Shown: positions 1 through 8,408 of the stretch, piece after piece
How positions within the stretch are numbered: position 1 is the first letter of the stretch
Layout of the letters: each line of letters begins with the position of its first letter
DNA from: Acetomicrobium thermoterrenum DSM 13490
GTDB taxonomy: Bacteria; Synergistota; Synergistia; Synergistales; Acetomicrobiaceae
Assembly: GCF_900107215.1 (NCBI RefSeq)
Contig: NZ_FNPD01000005.1
Coordinates: 1-64,000, forward strand
Direction of reading: 5' to 3'
Length of the DNA: 64,000 nucleotides
Notes under the pieces: model-generated
The model's input: the letters and a program-made list of their open reading frames with translations, nothing else
What the model was told of the DNA's origin: nothing
Databases searched by the model: none
Position numbers and translations under genes: made by a program

Positions 1-216
1 GACTAACCCTCTTTCCTTTCGAGATGTTTTGTCCTTTAATATGGCCTCATCTGCAAGCTCGAAGTAAGCCTTTATCAGTTCTCGGATGAAGGCCTTCATG
101 ATCCGAGAGATTTCGTCTTCAATTTCCGCTAATGTCCTGACCTCGGAATCACCGAAGAATTCAAGCAACTCCTTGATGAAGTTTATTGCTATTTGTAGTA
201 AAATATCCTTGTTCAA
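1..216 (-). CDS. ISLre2/UPF0236-type transposase, N-terminal part (runs off window)
   Basis: The minus strand reads 72 codons from a TTG at 216 to the window edge, preceded by a strong AAAGGAGGG ribosome-binding site at 224-232. The protein begins NKDILLQIAINFIKELLEF and ends at the edge with LADEAILKDKTSRKERGLV. The acidic amphipathic N-terminus followed by a DEAILKDKTSRKERG-like segment is what I recall for the start of ISLre2 (UPF0236) transposases. The catalytic part lies outside the window, so integrity cannot be judged. The ribosome-binding site sits in one arm of a long inverted repeat (220-278), as in insertion sequences that block translation from read-through transcripts. The family call rests on memory of the pattern. 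Confidence 0.6.
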   Translation of the reverse strand, partial: MNKDILLQIAINFIKELLEFFGDSEVRTLAEIEDEISRIMKAFIRELIKAYFELADEAILKDKTSRKERGLV

Positions 217-219
217 GTT

Positions 220-278
220 GGGACCCTCCTTTATGAGTTTTTGTGTGCTACAAAGATTCTACCAAAAGGAGGGGTCCC
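220..278 (-). promoter_or_regulatory. Inverted repeat sequestering the transposase ribosome-binding site
   Basis: GGGACCCTCCTTT at 220-232 is nearly the reverse complement of AAAGGAGGGGTCCC at 265-278. In the transposase mRNA the Shine-Dalgarno sequence would be paired in the stem. Such 5' hairpins are known in insertion sequences to limit translation of read-through transcripts. The role here is inferred. Confidence 0.55.
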
Positions 279-323
279 TTTCTTTTTACCTCTGAAAATC
301 TCCTACAAATATTTTACGCGATC

Positions 324-349
324 GGTCGGATCTTTAATCTTGAATTTTT
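324..349 (+). repeat. Interspersed repeat copy 1 (GGTCGGATCTTTAATCTT core)
   Basis: First of 19 copies of the repeat seen in the window, isolated from the others by about 42 kb. It lies in the 217-541 intergenic stretch between the divergent transposase and the HExxH gene. Apart from this repeat and the hairpin I see nothing else there. Confidence 0.8.
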
Positions 350-541
350 CGTTTCCACCCTGATACGTCGATGTTATTTTTGCGACTATATATCGGAAGC
401 GTCAGGGTATTTTAAGAGCGTAAGTTCTGGAAATGATTCGATTATCGTATAGTTAGGATAAATGCGCATGAATAAGGTGACTTGCCGTGAGGTTTGCGTT
501 ATATTAAATTATGTTACGATAACAACAAGGCAGTGGATGAT

Positions 542-937
542 ATGAAAGATACGATTATGGTCCATGAGGAAGAAAGGGCATGGCTTGAAGCACTAGCTCA
601 AAGCTGGGGCGTGAAACTGGTTTTTAGAGAATATCTTGGCGCCGATATGTTCGCTCGGGTAACCATAACTTCCGATGGCGAAGCCTGGGTGGAGATGCTT
701 CAAAGCTTCGATCCTGAAGATTACTACAGCCGTTGGGGAAACCGCGACATTGCGCCGGGCGAGCTTTTCAGGTTCCTCCTCCTTCATGAGATAGCTCATT
801 TGAAGCTAGGACATGACAGAGAAAGTATCCCTAAGGACATACGAACCAAGGAAGATTGGCAAAGGACCATTCATGAGCGTGAGGCAAGAGCCGACCAGTG
901 GGCAAAAAGGCGCCTCAGAGATCCCTGGCCTAAATAA
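542..937 (+). CDS. Small HExxH metallopeptidase-like protein (ImmA/IrrE-like)
   Basis: A 131-residue protein with a central zinc-protease motif, LLLHEIAHLKLGH, giving HExxH followed by a further His, and a downstream HEREARADQWA segment resembling the third-ligand Glu helix (ExxA..A) of ImmA/IrrE (DUF955) peptidases. No helix-turn-helix or signal peptide is visible, so it is a stand-alone cytoplasmic domain. ATG 542 is used; an in-frame TTG at 494 would add 16 residues but has no properly spaced ribosome-binding site. The next gene converges on it after five bases, so it is a single-gene unit. Substrate unknown. ImmA-like proteases usually cleave repressors or antitoxins, but no partner regulator is adjacent. 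Confidence 0.65.
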   Translation: MKDTIMVHEEERAWLEALAQSWGVKLVFREYLGADMFARVTITSDGEAWVEMLQSFDPEDYYSRWGNRDIAPGELFRFLLLHEIAHLKLGHDRESIPKDIRTKEDWQRTIHEREARADQWAKRRLRDPWPK

Positions 938-942
938 ATATT

Positions 943-1971
943 TTATAGGTTAAGCACCTTTACTTCGTCCTTTGGAATAACAAGATCTACCGATGTATCG
1001 TAATTTAAACTGCAGTCCAGGCTGTTATTTAAGACGTCTACGTCTAGAATGCAATCTTTAGATCTAACCCGAAAGCGCAGTATATTCCCTTTAAGAAAAA
1101 CGCCGACGACTTTACCCTTAATTCGCCAGGAGCCATTATGGCCTTTTCCGTTTTCGCCATTCAAGGAAAGCTTGATCACCTCCGGCCTTATAGCTAAGCT
1201 CTTGCCGGAGAAAAGGGGTTCTCCCACGAGCCGTTCAAATTCCTCCCCTTTAAGGACGTTGAAGTTTCCTATGAACCTCGCCACGAACTCGCTTGCGGGC
1301 TGGCTGTATATTTCCAAAGGTTTGCCGGATTGCGCTACCCTGCCTTCGTTTATCACGAATATCCTGTCTGAAATCGTCAAAGCCTCTTCCTGGTCATGGG
1401 TGACGAAGATCATGGTCATACCGGACTTTTTCTGTATATTTTTAAGCTCCATCTGAAGCATCTTTCTTATCTTGGCGTCCAGTGCGTTGAAGGGCTCGTC
1501 AAGAAGCAGCACGTCAGGCTCCACGATCATTGACCTAGCGAGGGCTACCCTCTGTTGCTGGCCGCCGGAAAGCTCTCTTGGATAAGATTTTTCTTTGCCG
1601 GACAACCCCACGAGGTTGACCATATCCCTAACTCTTGCTGCAATATAGTTGCCTTTAAGGCCCTGCATTTTTAGCCCAAATGCTACATTTTCGTAGACGG
1701 TCATGTTCGGAAAAAGAGCGTAGGACTGAAATACCATTCCCACTCCTCTCTTTCTCGGTGCAAGGTTGGTGATATCCCTGTCGTTTAAAAGTATGCGACC
1801 GCCATCGACCTCATTTAACCCGGCGATGCAGCGAAGCAACGTGCTCTTTCCGCAGCCCGAAGGCCCCAGCAGTGTTACCAGCTCTCCTCTTTCGACGGCG
1901 AGGCTTATTTCATTCAATACCACCGTACCATCGAACTTCTTTGTAACTTTATCTATAATGAGGTAACTCAT
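943..1971 (-). CDS. ABC transporter ATP-binding protein (spermidine/iron/phosphonate class)
   Basis: A 342-residue importer ATPase. Walker A GPSGCGKST (about residues 37-45), Q-loop VFQSYALFP, signature LSGGQQQR, Walker B VLLLDEPFNALD and the switch His in VTHDQEEA are all present, followed by a C-terminal region of about 100 residues that looks like the TOBE domain of PotA/FbpC/PhnT-type subunits. It is the last gene of a minus-strand operon (binding protein, hydrolase, two permeases, ATPase) and overlaps the upstream permease gene by about 20 bases, which suggests translational coupling. It would energise uptake by the two permeases. A deleted relic of a closely related gene lies at 7731-7925. 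Confidence 0.9.
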   Translation of the reverse strand: MSYLIIDKVTKKFDGTVVLNEISLAVERGELVTLLGPSGCGKSTLLRCIAGLNEVDGGRILLNDRDITNLAPRKRGVGMVFQSYALFPNMTVYENVAFGLKMQGLKGNYIAARVRDMVNLVGLSGKEKSYPRELSGGQQQRVALARSMIVEPDVLLLDEPFNALDAKIRKMLQMELKNIQKKSGMTMIFVTHDQEEALTISDRIFVINEGRVAQSGKPLEIYSQPASEFVARFIGNFNVLKGEEFERLVGEPLFSGKSLAIRPEVIKLSLNGENGKGHNGSWRIKGKVVGVFLKGNILRFRVRSKDCILDVDVLNNSLDCSLNYDTSVDLVIPKDEVKVLNL

Positions 1972-2785
1972 ATTTCTTCCCCCTTAAGTTATCAAAATTG
2001 CCGTTTTTAAAGTTTTGGCCCAGCTTTAACGCGATCCATGAAAGGCAGAAGACGAAAAGGTAGTAACTTATCACGACGGCACTGGACAAATGGCCGCTTT
2101 CTCTCATTCGCCTCATTAGGTATATCTGAACGGTTTCGTAGTATCCGCCTACCAAGAGGTTTGTCAAAACGAACTCGCCGAAAAGCACGGAGAAAGAAAG
2201 CAGGGCTGATACCATAACCCCGGGAAGTATGTTCGGCAGTACAACTTTAAAGAAGGCTTTAGGCTTGGAAGCACCCAAAAGCTCGGCCGCGCTGACGAGT
2301 TGAGGAAGGTCTACCGTCCTCATGCTGTTTCGCGTTCCTTGATATGTATAGGGAAGTATGACGACGAAGTAGGCTCCTATCAATAACCAAACTGTCCCGG
2401 AAATTGCCAAAGGTCCGGAGGAATAGACCTTGATCAGCCCTATGGCACCAATCACTCCAGGTATGGCGTAGGGAAGCATGGCGAAAGCCTGAAGAAACCG
2501 CTCTAACTTTGGAATATACAGAGAGACGATGAAAAGCGATACCACCATCACGGCAATGTTTAAACCTACCGCGACGGAGCAGGCAAAAAGCGTTCGCCCC
2601 AAAGCCGCTACGAAACGTACATCCTGGAAAAGCTTCACATACCAAGAGAGAGTCAACCCCTTGGGCAGGACAGTATCGTACCAGTCGGTGGCAATCGAAT
2701 ATAGGAAGGTTGCTATCAAAGGCATGAACAAATAAAGAAACATCAAAGTTATGACGAAGCGATGAAGTGCCCTCTTTTCCTTCAC
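1949..2785 (-). CDS. ABC transporter permease (second inner-membrane subunit)
   Basis: A 278-residue hydrophobic protein with about six membrane segments and the EAA-type cytoplasmic loop SAAELLGASKPKAFFKVVLPNILPG that docks on the ATPase. It belongs to the binding-protein-dependent transport family (PotC/PhnV-like). It overlaps the preceding permease by four bases and the following ATPase gene by about 20 bases. With the 2782-3645 product it would form a heterodimeric channel. The substrate cannot be read from the permease itself; see the hydrolase at 3642-4466. Confidence 0.88.
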   Translation of the reverse strand: MKEKRALHRFVITLMFLYLFMPLIATFLYSIATDWYDTVLPKGLTLSWYVKLFQDVRFVAALGRTLFACSVAVGLNIAVMVVSLFIVSLYIPKLERFLQAFAMLPYAIPGVIGAIGLIKVYSSGPLAISGTVWLLIGAYFVVILPYTYQGTRNSMRTVDLPQLVSAAELLGASKPKAFFKVVLPNILPGVMVSALLSFSVLFGEFVLTNLLVGGYYETVQIYLMRRMRESGHLSSAVVISYYLFVFCLSWIALKLGQNFKNGNFDNLRGKKYELPHYR

Positions 2786-3645
2786 TTTAAATCCCTCCTG
2801 ATCCGCCTCATCATGTATTCGTTTGTAAGCATGGCCGCGATGAGGCTTAAGGCGAGAAGCATGGCCAGCGCGCTTGCAAGATGAGGGCGTGCGTACACAT
2901 CTCCCGATATCAGCGCGCCAATCCTGACGGAAAGGAGGTTGTAATTGCTTCCGACCAAGGCGTAGGCCGTGGCATAGGCTCCCATGGCGTTGGCAAAGAG
3001 AATGCTAAAAGTCCCGACGAGCCCCGGCATAATGACGGGAAGGCCAACCTGAAGCCAGAACTGCATATCTGAAGCCCCAAGCAGATGTGCAGCCTCCCGC
3101 CACTGCTCTTTTATCTCAAAGTAGATCGGATAAAGCAAAAGTATGGCCAAGGGCAGCTGAAAATAAACGTAAACCAGGACCAAGCCACTCCAGCTGTAAA
3201 GATTGAATTCTGAAAATATATCCAACCCCCATCTTTGGAATAGGATCGTAAAAAGACCACTGTTGCCGAGCATGATTATGTAGGCAAAGGCAAGGGGGAC
3301 GCCTGCGAAATTTGCCGTGAGGTTTACGTAAGTTAATACCGCCTCCTGGGATTTCGGCTTAAGACGCGTTATGAAATAAGCGACGAAGGCTGCCATGACT
3401 ATTGCAATGCAACTTGAAAGAAGCGATATGAGCAGGCTGTTTTTGATGGCGACCAGATAGTATGGATTTTTTAAAGCGGTGATATATTGTCCCAAGGTCC
3501 AAACATTACTGTCGTCCGTCCTAAAGCTGTCAAGGAGCATCCCCATAATTGGCAGCAGCTCGAATCCGAAGATCATTACTGCCAATGGAAAAAGCGCGCC
3601 TGCAAGCCAGAGGTTTTTGCTGATATGCGCCCACTTTGCCCTCAC
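2782..3645 (-). CDS. ABC transporter permease (first inner-membrane subunit)
   Basis: A 287-residue integral membrane protein with about six helices and a conserved EAA loop (EAAHLLGASDMQFWLQVGLP). It is of PotB/PhnU type, and pairs with the neighbouring permease. Start and stop codons overlap both neighbours by four bases (ATGA-type junctions), which indicates a tightly coupled operon. Family assignment is firm at the level of MetI-like permease; the substrate is inferred only from context. Confidence 0.88.
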   Translation of the reverse strand: MRAKWAHISKNLWLAGALFPLAVMIFGFELLPIMGMLLDSFRTDDSNVWTLGQYITALKNPYYLVAIKNSLLISLLSSCIAIVMAAFVAYFITRLKPKSQEAVLTYVNLTANFAGVPLAFAYIIMLGNSGLFTILFQRWGLDIFSEFNLYSWSGLVLVYVYFQLPLAILLLYPIYFEIKEQWREAAHLLGASDMQFWLQVGLPVIMPGLVGTFSILFANAMGAYATAYALVGSNYNLLSVRIGALISGDVYARPHLASALAMLLALSLIAAMLTNEYMMRRIRRDLK

Positions 3646-4466
3646 GATAATCCCCCCGAGGATGCCGGCGATGTAATAGAGTTCATTGCCTCAGACGGAT
3701 TTATCTCAAGCAGCCTACAGATTAAGGGCGCTATCCCAAGCTGCGAAGGAGGTTCGTAGCATACCGACGTGAATCGGTCTCCAACGAGAAACAGAGGCAC
3801 GTCCCGCTCCTCGCTGCTTTCTCCTCCGTGGTTTCCGAAGTCGTCCATCCCGTGATCGGCCGTCACGATCACCTGATAGCAGTCGTCCAGCCACAGGGGG
3901 ATGTACTTACTTAAAAGCCCATCCATTTCTGACGTCTTTTTGGCATACTCTCTTGATGAACCTCCGTAGAGATGACCGAAGTAATCGACCCCCATGGGAT
4001 GTATCAGCAAAAAGTCGGGCTTATGCTTTCTTCGAAGTATTTCACCATCGACAAAGAGGTGAGAATCGGGATAGTCGTCCTCGAAGTAGAACCTCCCGAA
4101 TTGAATTGGCATATCCTCCTTCTCCTGTTCGCGGTGAAGCGGCAGATCGAAGGGATAGCAGTTGTAAAGCTCGCTGATCCAGTAATAAGCAGCTGCTGCG
4201 TTGATGAACCCTTTTTCCCTGGTCAGATGAAATAGGCTTTTTTGACTCGACCTTCCTTTAAATTCGTTAGAGGTCACGCCGCTTATATAGGGAGGAATCC
4301 CCGTAAGCAGCGTCTCGTATAAGGGTTTGGAAAGGCTTGGCAGTTCAGCCTTTAGGGCAAATCTGGCTGCCAAGCCTTCCCCGGTCAAACGGACCATATA
4401 GCGCATTTCCTTAAAGGCCACATCGCACCTGAGTCCGTCTATTATTACGAGAATTACCTTATTCAT
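3642..4466 (-). CDS. Alkaline-phosphatase-superfamily hydrolase (nucleotide pyrophosphatase/phosphodiesterase-like)
   Basis: A 274-residue hydrolase with the metal-binding pattern of the alkaline phosphatase superfamily: the N-terminal DGLRCD metal aspartate, a Ser/Thr nucleophile region around LPSLSKPLYETLLTG, VDYFGHLYG, TADHGMDD and NHGG. No signal peptide is evident, so it probably acts in the cytoplasm on an imported compound. Its position inside an ABC importer operon, between the binding protein and the permeases, suggests that the transported solute is a phosphoester or phosphonate. Phosphonoacetate hydrolase and type I phosphodiesterases belong to this superfamily. The exact substrate is unknown. 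Confidence 0.8.
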   Translation of the reverse strand: MNKVILVIIDGLRCDVAFKEMRYMVRLTGEGLAARFALKAELPSLSKPLYETLLTGIPPYISGVTSNEFKGRSSQKSLFHLTREKGFINAAAAYYWISELYNCYPFDLPLHREQEKEDMPIQFGRFYFEDDYPDSHLFVDGEILRRKHKPDFLLIHPMGVDYFGHLYGGSSREYAKKTSEMDGLLSKYIPLWLDDCYQVIVTADHGMDDFGNHGGESSEERDVPLFLVGDRFTSVCYEPPSQLGIAPLICRLLEINPSEAMNSITSPASSGGLS

Positions 4467-4471
4467 GGCAA

Positions 4472-5557
4472 CTATCTAAGATACACCAACACTTGTTCCT
4501 GCCAGATTTGAGGCAGCATTTTTGCAGTGTTTTCCCAGGCCTTGAAGTCTTTAATCGGCCTTGCATTTGCGTATTGTTCCATAGGAATCATCTTTTTTGC
4601 CACTTCCTCGGGAAGTTTTACGCTGCTTCTTATCGGACGTGCATAACCCTTTGCAAGGTTGATCTGCCCGGCATCGCTTAAGATGTATTCCCTGGTGAGC
4701 ATGGCTGCATGAGGATGGGGGGCGTATTTGTTGATTATAGTGGCGTAACCGCTCACTACGCTTCCTTCTTTGGGGATGCTGACCTCAAACCGATCGGGGT
4801 CTATTTGGTCCCGATAACCCAAGGCGTTGAAATCCCACAGAAATCCCACGGGTATCTCTCCCTTTTCGAAATTGGCCGGCAATACATCGGTCAGCAATAA
4901 CCGTCCCTGTTTGGCAAGCGCCGCAAAAAAGTCTATTGCAGGCTTAATATTGCTCTCGTCTCCGCCAAGAGCAATCGCTGTGGCAAGCACCGCCATCTGA
5001 GCCTGGGCAGCCTTAGTCACATCCCCGATGGCGACTTTGTAATCTCCATTTTTAATGTCCTCGAAAGACCTGGGCAGATTTTTAACCTGGGACTTGTCCG
5101 TTATAACGGCCATAGTGCCGAGATATCCTACTATCCAGTGCCCTTCTTTGTCTTTGGCCCAATCTGGTATTTCATCCCAGTAGGACGTCTTAAAGGGCTG
5201 TGTAACTTTCCGTTCGACTGCAACCGGCCCAAAGGCCATGCCCACGTCTCCTATGTCAGCTGTAGGGTTATTCTTTTCCGCCTCGAACTTGGCTATTTCC
5301 TCAGCGCTCGACATATCGGTGTCAATATGCTTCAGGCCGTATTTGACCTCCAGATCGCGCCACGTATCCTTCCAGTTAGCCCAAGCATCGGGCATGCCAA
5401 CGCTTACGATCATGCCCTCCTGCCTTGCGCGCTCCTCTATTTCCTTCAGGCTAAGTTGCTGAGCATTTGAAGGTGTGGCAGGCATAACAAGAATGGCAAA
5501 TATCATACAAACAATCATACTTAGTAAAATCCTTCTTGCCCTAACTGCTTTTTTCAC
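4472..5557 (-). CDS. ABC transporter substrate-binding protein
   Basis: Read from a GTG at 5557 with GGGGAGG just upstream, the product is 361 residues with a basic N-terminus and a hydrophobic signal segment ending near PSNAQQ. The mature part resembles the iron/spermidine/2-aminoethylphosphonate class 1 binding proteins (extracellular solute-binding family), with motifs such as NPTADIGDVGMAFG and VGFLWDFNALGYRD. The open frame extends 29 codons further upstream, but that extension is not signal-like. First gene of the minus-strand ABC operon; its stop lies five bases before the hydrolase start. It should capture the solute outside the membrane; its ligand is not determinable by eye. Confidence 0.85.
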   Translation of the reverse strand: MKKAVRARRILLSMIVCMIFAILVMPATPSNAQQLSLKEIEERARQEGMIVSVGMPDAWANWKDTWRDLEVKYGLKHIDTDMSSAEEIAKFEAEKNNPTADIGDVGMAFGPVAVERKVTQPFKTSYWDEIPDWAKDKEGHWIVGYLGTMAVITDKSQVKNLPRSFEDIKNGDYKVAIGDVTKAAQAQMAVLATAIALGGDESNIKPAIDFFAALAKQGRLLLTDVLPANFEKGEIPVGFLWDFNALGYRDQIDPDRFEVSIPKEGSVVSGYATIINKYAPHPHAAMLTREYILSDAGQINLAKGYARPIRSSVKLPEEVAKKMIPMEQYANARPIKDFKAWENTAKMLPQIWQEQVLVYLR

Positions 5558-5830
5558 CGAACCTACCTCCCCTGAAACCAAATTTGTGTTTCCGAAATAA
5601 GTATAAGATGCGCATGTTACGGCACTGTTTGTATTTGGTAACAAGGATGTAACTGTTTATCTTCGCAACGGCTGGTCTATGAATGCAAAGAATACTTTTA
5701 ACATAAAGTATGGAATGCAACTTGAAGCGATTGTTGAAAGCATGTAATACTCCTCTATGATCGCCATATGCTATAATATTTATATATTCCTATGACAATA
5801 CAATATATTAAAAAAAAGGGGGGATATCAT
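5558..5830. other. Divergent intergenic region
   Basis: This AT-rich stretch separates the minus-strand ABC operon from the plus-strand repeat protein and should hold both promoters. A TATACT sits near 5600 on the minus strand, but no convincing -35 partner is seen. The ribosome-binding site GGGGGG precedes ATG 5831. Nothing else recognised. Confidence 0.4.
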
Positions 5831-7639
5831 ATGAAATTCGGGATGAAGGCAGCCTATTTGCTTTTTGCAGCCTTTGTTGTTGTGCTGTTTGCAAATCCTG
5901 CCATCGCTGCCATGGGGGAAATACAAAGCTTTACCTTTAAGGGCACCGAAACGGACCTTCTTGGGATGAAAGAGACCCTTAAACCGGACGGCAAACCAGA
6001 TGCTCATTTCGTCGTTTCCCTCAGAGGTGTTGGAGCTATCACGGGCGTAGAACTTAAGGCTCTGGGAACGGATAGGGCATGGGACACGATTCCCGGCAAC
6101 GAAAAATGGGGAATGATCGTACGAGACGGCAACGGAGAGGATGTAACTACTGCCTCAGGATCATTTTCGACCAAACCTTTTTTCGCCTTTCTTACCCTTC
6201 ATCTTTACGTTGCCGATGATGGCACTGCCTTTTCGGAAAAACGTGAATACGAAGTGTCTGTGTCGTTCATGGACGGCAGTGCTGTGACTGCTAAGACAAC
6301 CGTTCCGGGAATGCCCGATATCTTTAAGCCTGAAGAGGTTGAAAAGGTCGAATTGCCCGAGTCCGAAGAACTATCGGCGGTCTTGTTGGGGATTGGAGAC
6401 AAAGACGTCGTGGGTAAATCGGAGAAGATCAATCGAGACGGCGTAAGGGACGCTCACTTTAAGACCCGATTCAACACCGTATCCGTAGTTGAAGAGATTT
6501 CGATACGAAACGTGGACGGCACATCTTCGGCGTGGGATACCGTCCCCGGCAACGGAACATGGGCCATAGCGGTCTATACCGACGGCAAGTTGCGAAACAG
6601 GGAGGATGGAAGCGTAAAATTTGCCGTAGAGGGCGATACGACGTTAGACCTTTGGGTCGCTGACAACGGCTCCATTGCAGCAGGCGCTACGCGATATGAA
6701 GTGATCGTTAAGTTCAATGACGGCACGGTCTTGCGCAAGGTAGCCGAACGTCAGGAGGTTGCAAAAACGGCCGTCGACAAAGGCATCCTCTCTGCAGTTT
6801 TGATTGAGCCTACAAGAGGAGATCTCACCTCCAGAAGCGAGGCTTTGAGGGGAGACGGAAAACCCGACTGGAAGATCGCCCTTGAAATGATAGCCGAGGG
6901 AAGGATCATCAACTTCATAGTTCGTGGAAATGACGGAGCCTCGGAGTGGGATACGATATCAGGAAATGGAAAATGGCTGGTAGCGGTGACGGACTCTTTG
7001 GGAAACGTCTTAAACGAAAGCAACGGCTCAATTTCTTTGAATGTTTCCGGAAAAAAGGAATTTGATCTATGGCTAACGGATAATGGAACTATTACGGAAG
7101 GCGACGTTAAATACAAAGTCCTAGTGGTCATGAGCGACGGAAGCATCTTGGAAAAGGATGTAGTGCGCGCCAAAGAAGGCAAAGAGGTTTCAAAGGCCGG
7201 GATGCCTTCGGACAGAGCTCAAGTTTCTGACAAAATTCGCGCTACTTATCGCGGCAAGGGGCCTATGAACTACCTAAAGAAGGCAGAGGTTTCCTCTCTT
7301 CTTGCCTCGGCGGACGCGAATCCCGACGCTCACGTGCTACTCAAGCTCATTAATATTAAAGGAACCATAGAAAGCATTACCGTTAAGGCAAAAGATGGCA
7401 AAAGCGGAACATGGGACACCATTCCGGGAAACGGCGTATGGAATATAGTAGTCACCCGAGCGGCGTCAGGGGGAATACTGTCTAACACGGACGGGTCTTT
7501 CAATATGGAGGTCGAAGGAGACACGCAACTGCACCTCTGGCTGGCTGACAACGGTAATTTCGGCGTCGCACCGGAAAAGTTTGAGGTTTATGTAGCCTTT
7601 GAAGACGGGCGCTTGCTGAAGAATACGATAAGAAAATGA
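5831..7639 (+). CDS. Exported protein of four tandem repeat domains, function unknown
   Basis: From ATG 5831 (strong G-rich ribosome-binding site) the product is 602 residues with a classical signal peptide ending near NPAIAAMG. The rest consists of four repeats of about 140-155 residues. Each has a DGxxDAHF-like segment, a WDTIPGN/WDTVPGN motif (about residues 83, 233, 371 and 526), a Gly/Asp-rich turn, an LWVADNG/LWLADNG motif and a closing (V/I)xFxDGxxL strand. The pattern suggests repeated beta-sandwich modules acting at the cell surface or periplasm. I recognise no family. An in-frame upstream ATG at 5792 would spoil the signal peptide. It is a single-gene unit with a terminator at about 7700. 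Confidence 0.85.
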   Translation: MKFGMKAAYLLFAAFVVVLFANPAIAAMGEIQSFTFKGTETDLLGMKETLKPDGKPDAHFVVSLRGVGAITGVELKALGTDRAWDTIPGNEKWGMIVRDGNGEDVTTASGSFSTKPFFAFLTLHLYVADDGTAFSEKREYEVSVSFMDGSAVTAKTTVPGMPDIFKPEEVEKVELPESEELSAVLLGIGDKDVVGKSEKINRDGVRDAHFKTRFNTVSVVEEISIRNVDGTSSAWDTVPGNGTWAIAVYTDGKLRNREDGSVKFAVEGDTTLDLWVADNGSIAAGATRYEVIVKFNDGTVLRKVAERQEVAKTAVDKGILSAVLIEPTRGDLTSRSEALRGDGKPDWKIALEMIAEGRIINFIVRGNDGASEWDTISGNGKWLVAVTDSLGNVLNESNGSISLNVSGKKEFDLWLTDNGTITEGDVKYKVLVVMSDGSILEKDVVRAKEGKEVSKAGMPSDRAQVSDKIRATYRGKGPMNYLKKAEVSSLLASADANPDAHVLLKLINIKGTIESITVKAKDGKSGTWDTIPGNGVWNIVVTRAASGGILSNTDGSFNMEVEGDTQLHLWLADNGNFGVAPEKFEVYVAFEDGRLLKNTIRK

Positions 7640-7699
7640 TCTTACCAACTGCTGCAATCTGAACATTTATAGTGCGACGTTATAAATCATTGAAGTAAG

Positions 7700-7744
7700 A
7701 TGGCCTGGCAACTAATTATTGCATAAGCTGTCAGGCCATTTTTG
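7700..7744 (+). terminator. Rho-independent terminator of the four-repeat protein
   Basis: ATGGCCTG at 7700-7707 pairs with CAGGCCAT at 7732-7739, extendable inward by about three pairs, followed by a T run. It lies 60 bases after the stop. Confidence 0.75.
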
Positions 7745-7925
7745 TCGTAGGGGCCAATGATCCACCCATGTCATAATTTAGAACACAGCACAAGTAGAAT
7801 GCAATCTTTCGATCTAACCCGATAGCACAGTATATTCCCTTTGAGAAAGGCGCCGACGACCTTGTATGAACCACCATTTGTTGTTGGCTGCCGGAAAGTT
7901 TTTTCTGGGAATTATTTACATACAT
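7731..7925 (-). pseudogene. Decayed ABC ATPase with large internal deletion
   Basis: On the minus strand an ABC signature-like segment (KKLSGSQQQMVVHTRS) is joined directly to a C-terminal segment (FSKGIYCAIGLDRKIAFYL). At DNA level 7796-7861 closely matches 1047-1112 of the ATPase gene at 943-1971, and about 7872-7905 matches its signature region near 1550-1590. Walker A and Walker B are absent and about 370 bases between the two matches are gone. It is therefore a relic of a paralogue of that ATPase. Confidence 0.75.
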
Positions 7926-8408
7926 CGTCTCATGGCTGAATCTTTATGTCCTGTGTTATAATATTTAAATCAGAATCTATTACAAAACCTGTATTATAAT
8001 TGCATATCTTAAAAACCAAAGCTGTTGCCTTGGTGTAAGTCAAGAATTGCAAGCAGATCGTATAGGTTTGCTGATTTCTGTTTTCGGCAAATTTATGTTG
8101 AGAAATCTTTGCTTTGGCCGTCGAGTTTGTAAAGTCGTTCGTCGGAAGGAACAATTAATATTTCATTAAAAGTTCACATATATATCGCTATTATTTCATA
8201 TACATCTCTTTTAACGAATATATAGATTATCAAAAACAACACAAGCCATATTATATAGATTATATTAAGTTTTATATATTTTTTTCATTTACATATGGTA
8301 GACATACAAGGAGGTGTTTGTTGCATTTACAGAAGGCTTTTGTATGCATTTAATGGTGTGCTGCAACTAGAATATGAAAGAAAAAAACGTGAAGAAAGGG
8401 GTTTTAGG
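7926..8408. other. AT-rich intergenic region before the betaine-binding gene
   Basis: About 480 bases, very AT-rich after 8150 and rich in TATATA-like tracts. It probably holds the promoter for the 8409 gene. I see no coding potential, hairpin or repeat that I can name. Confidence 0.4.

Noticed and set aside
86-452. Plus-strand small frames at the left edge
   Set aside because: They overlap the transposase start and its hairpin on the other strand and show no ribosome-binding site or recognisable domain.
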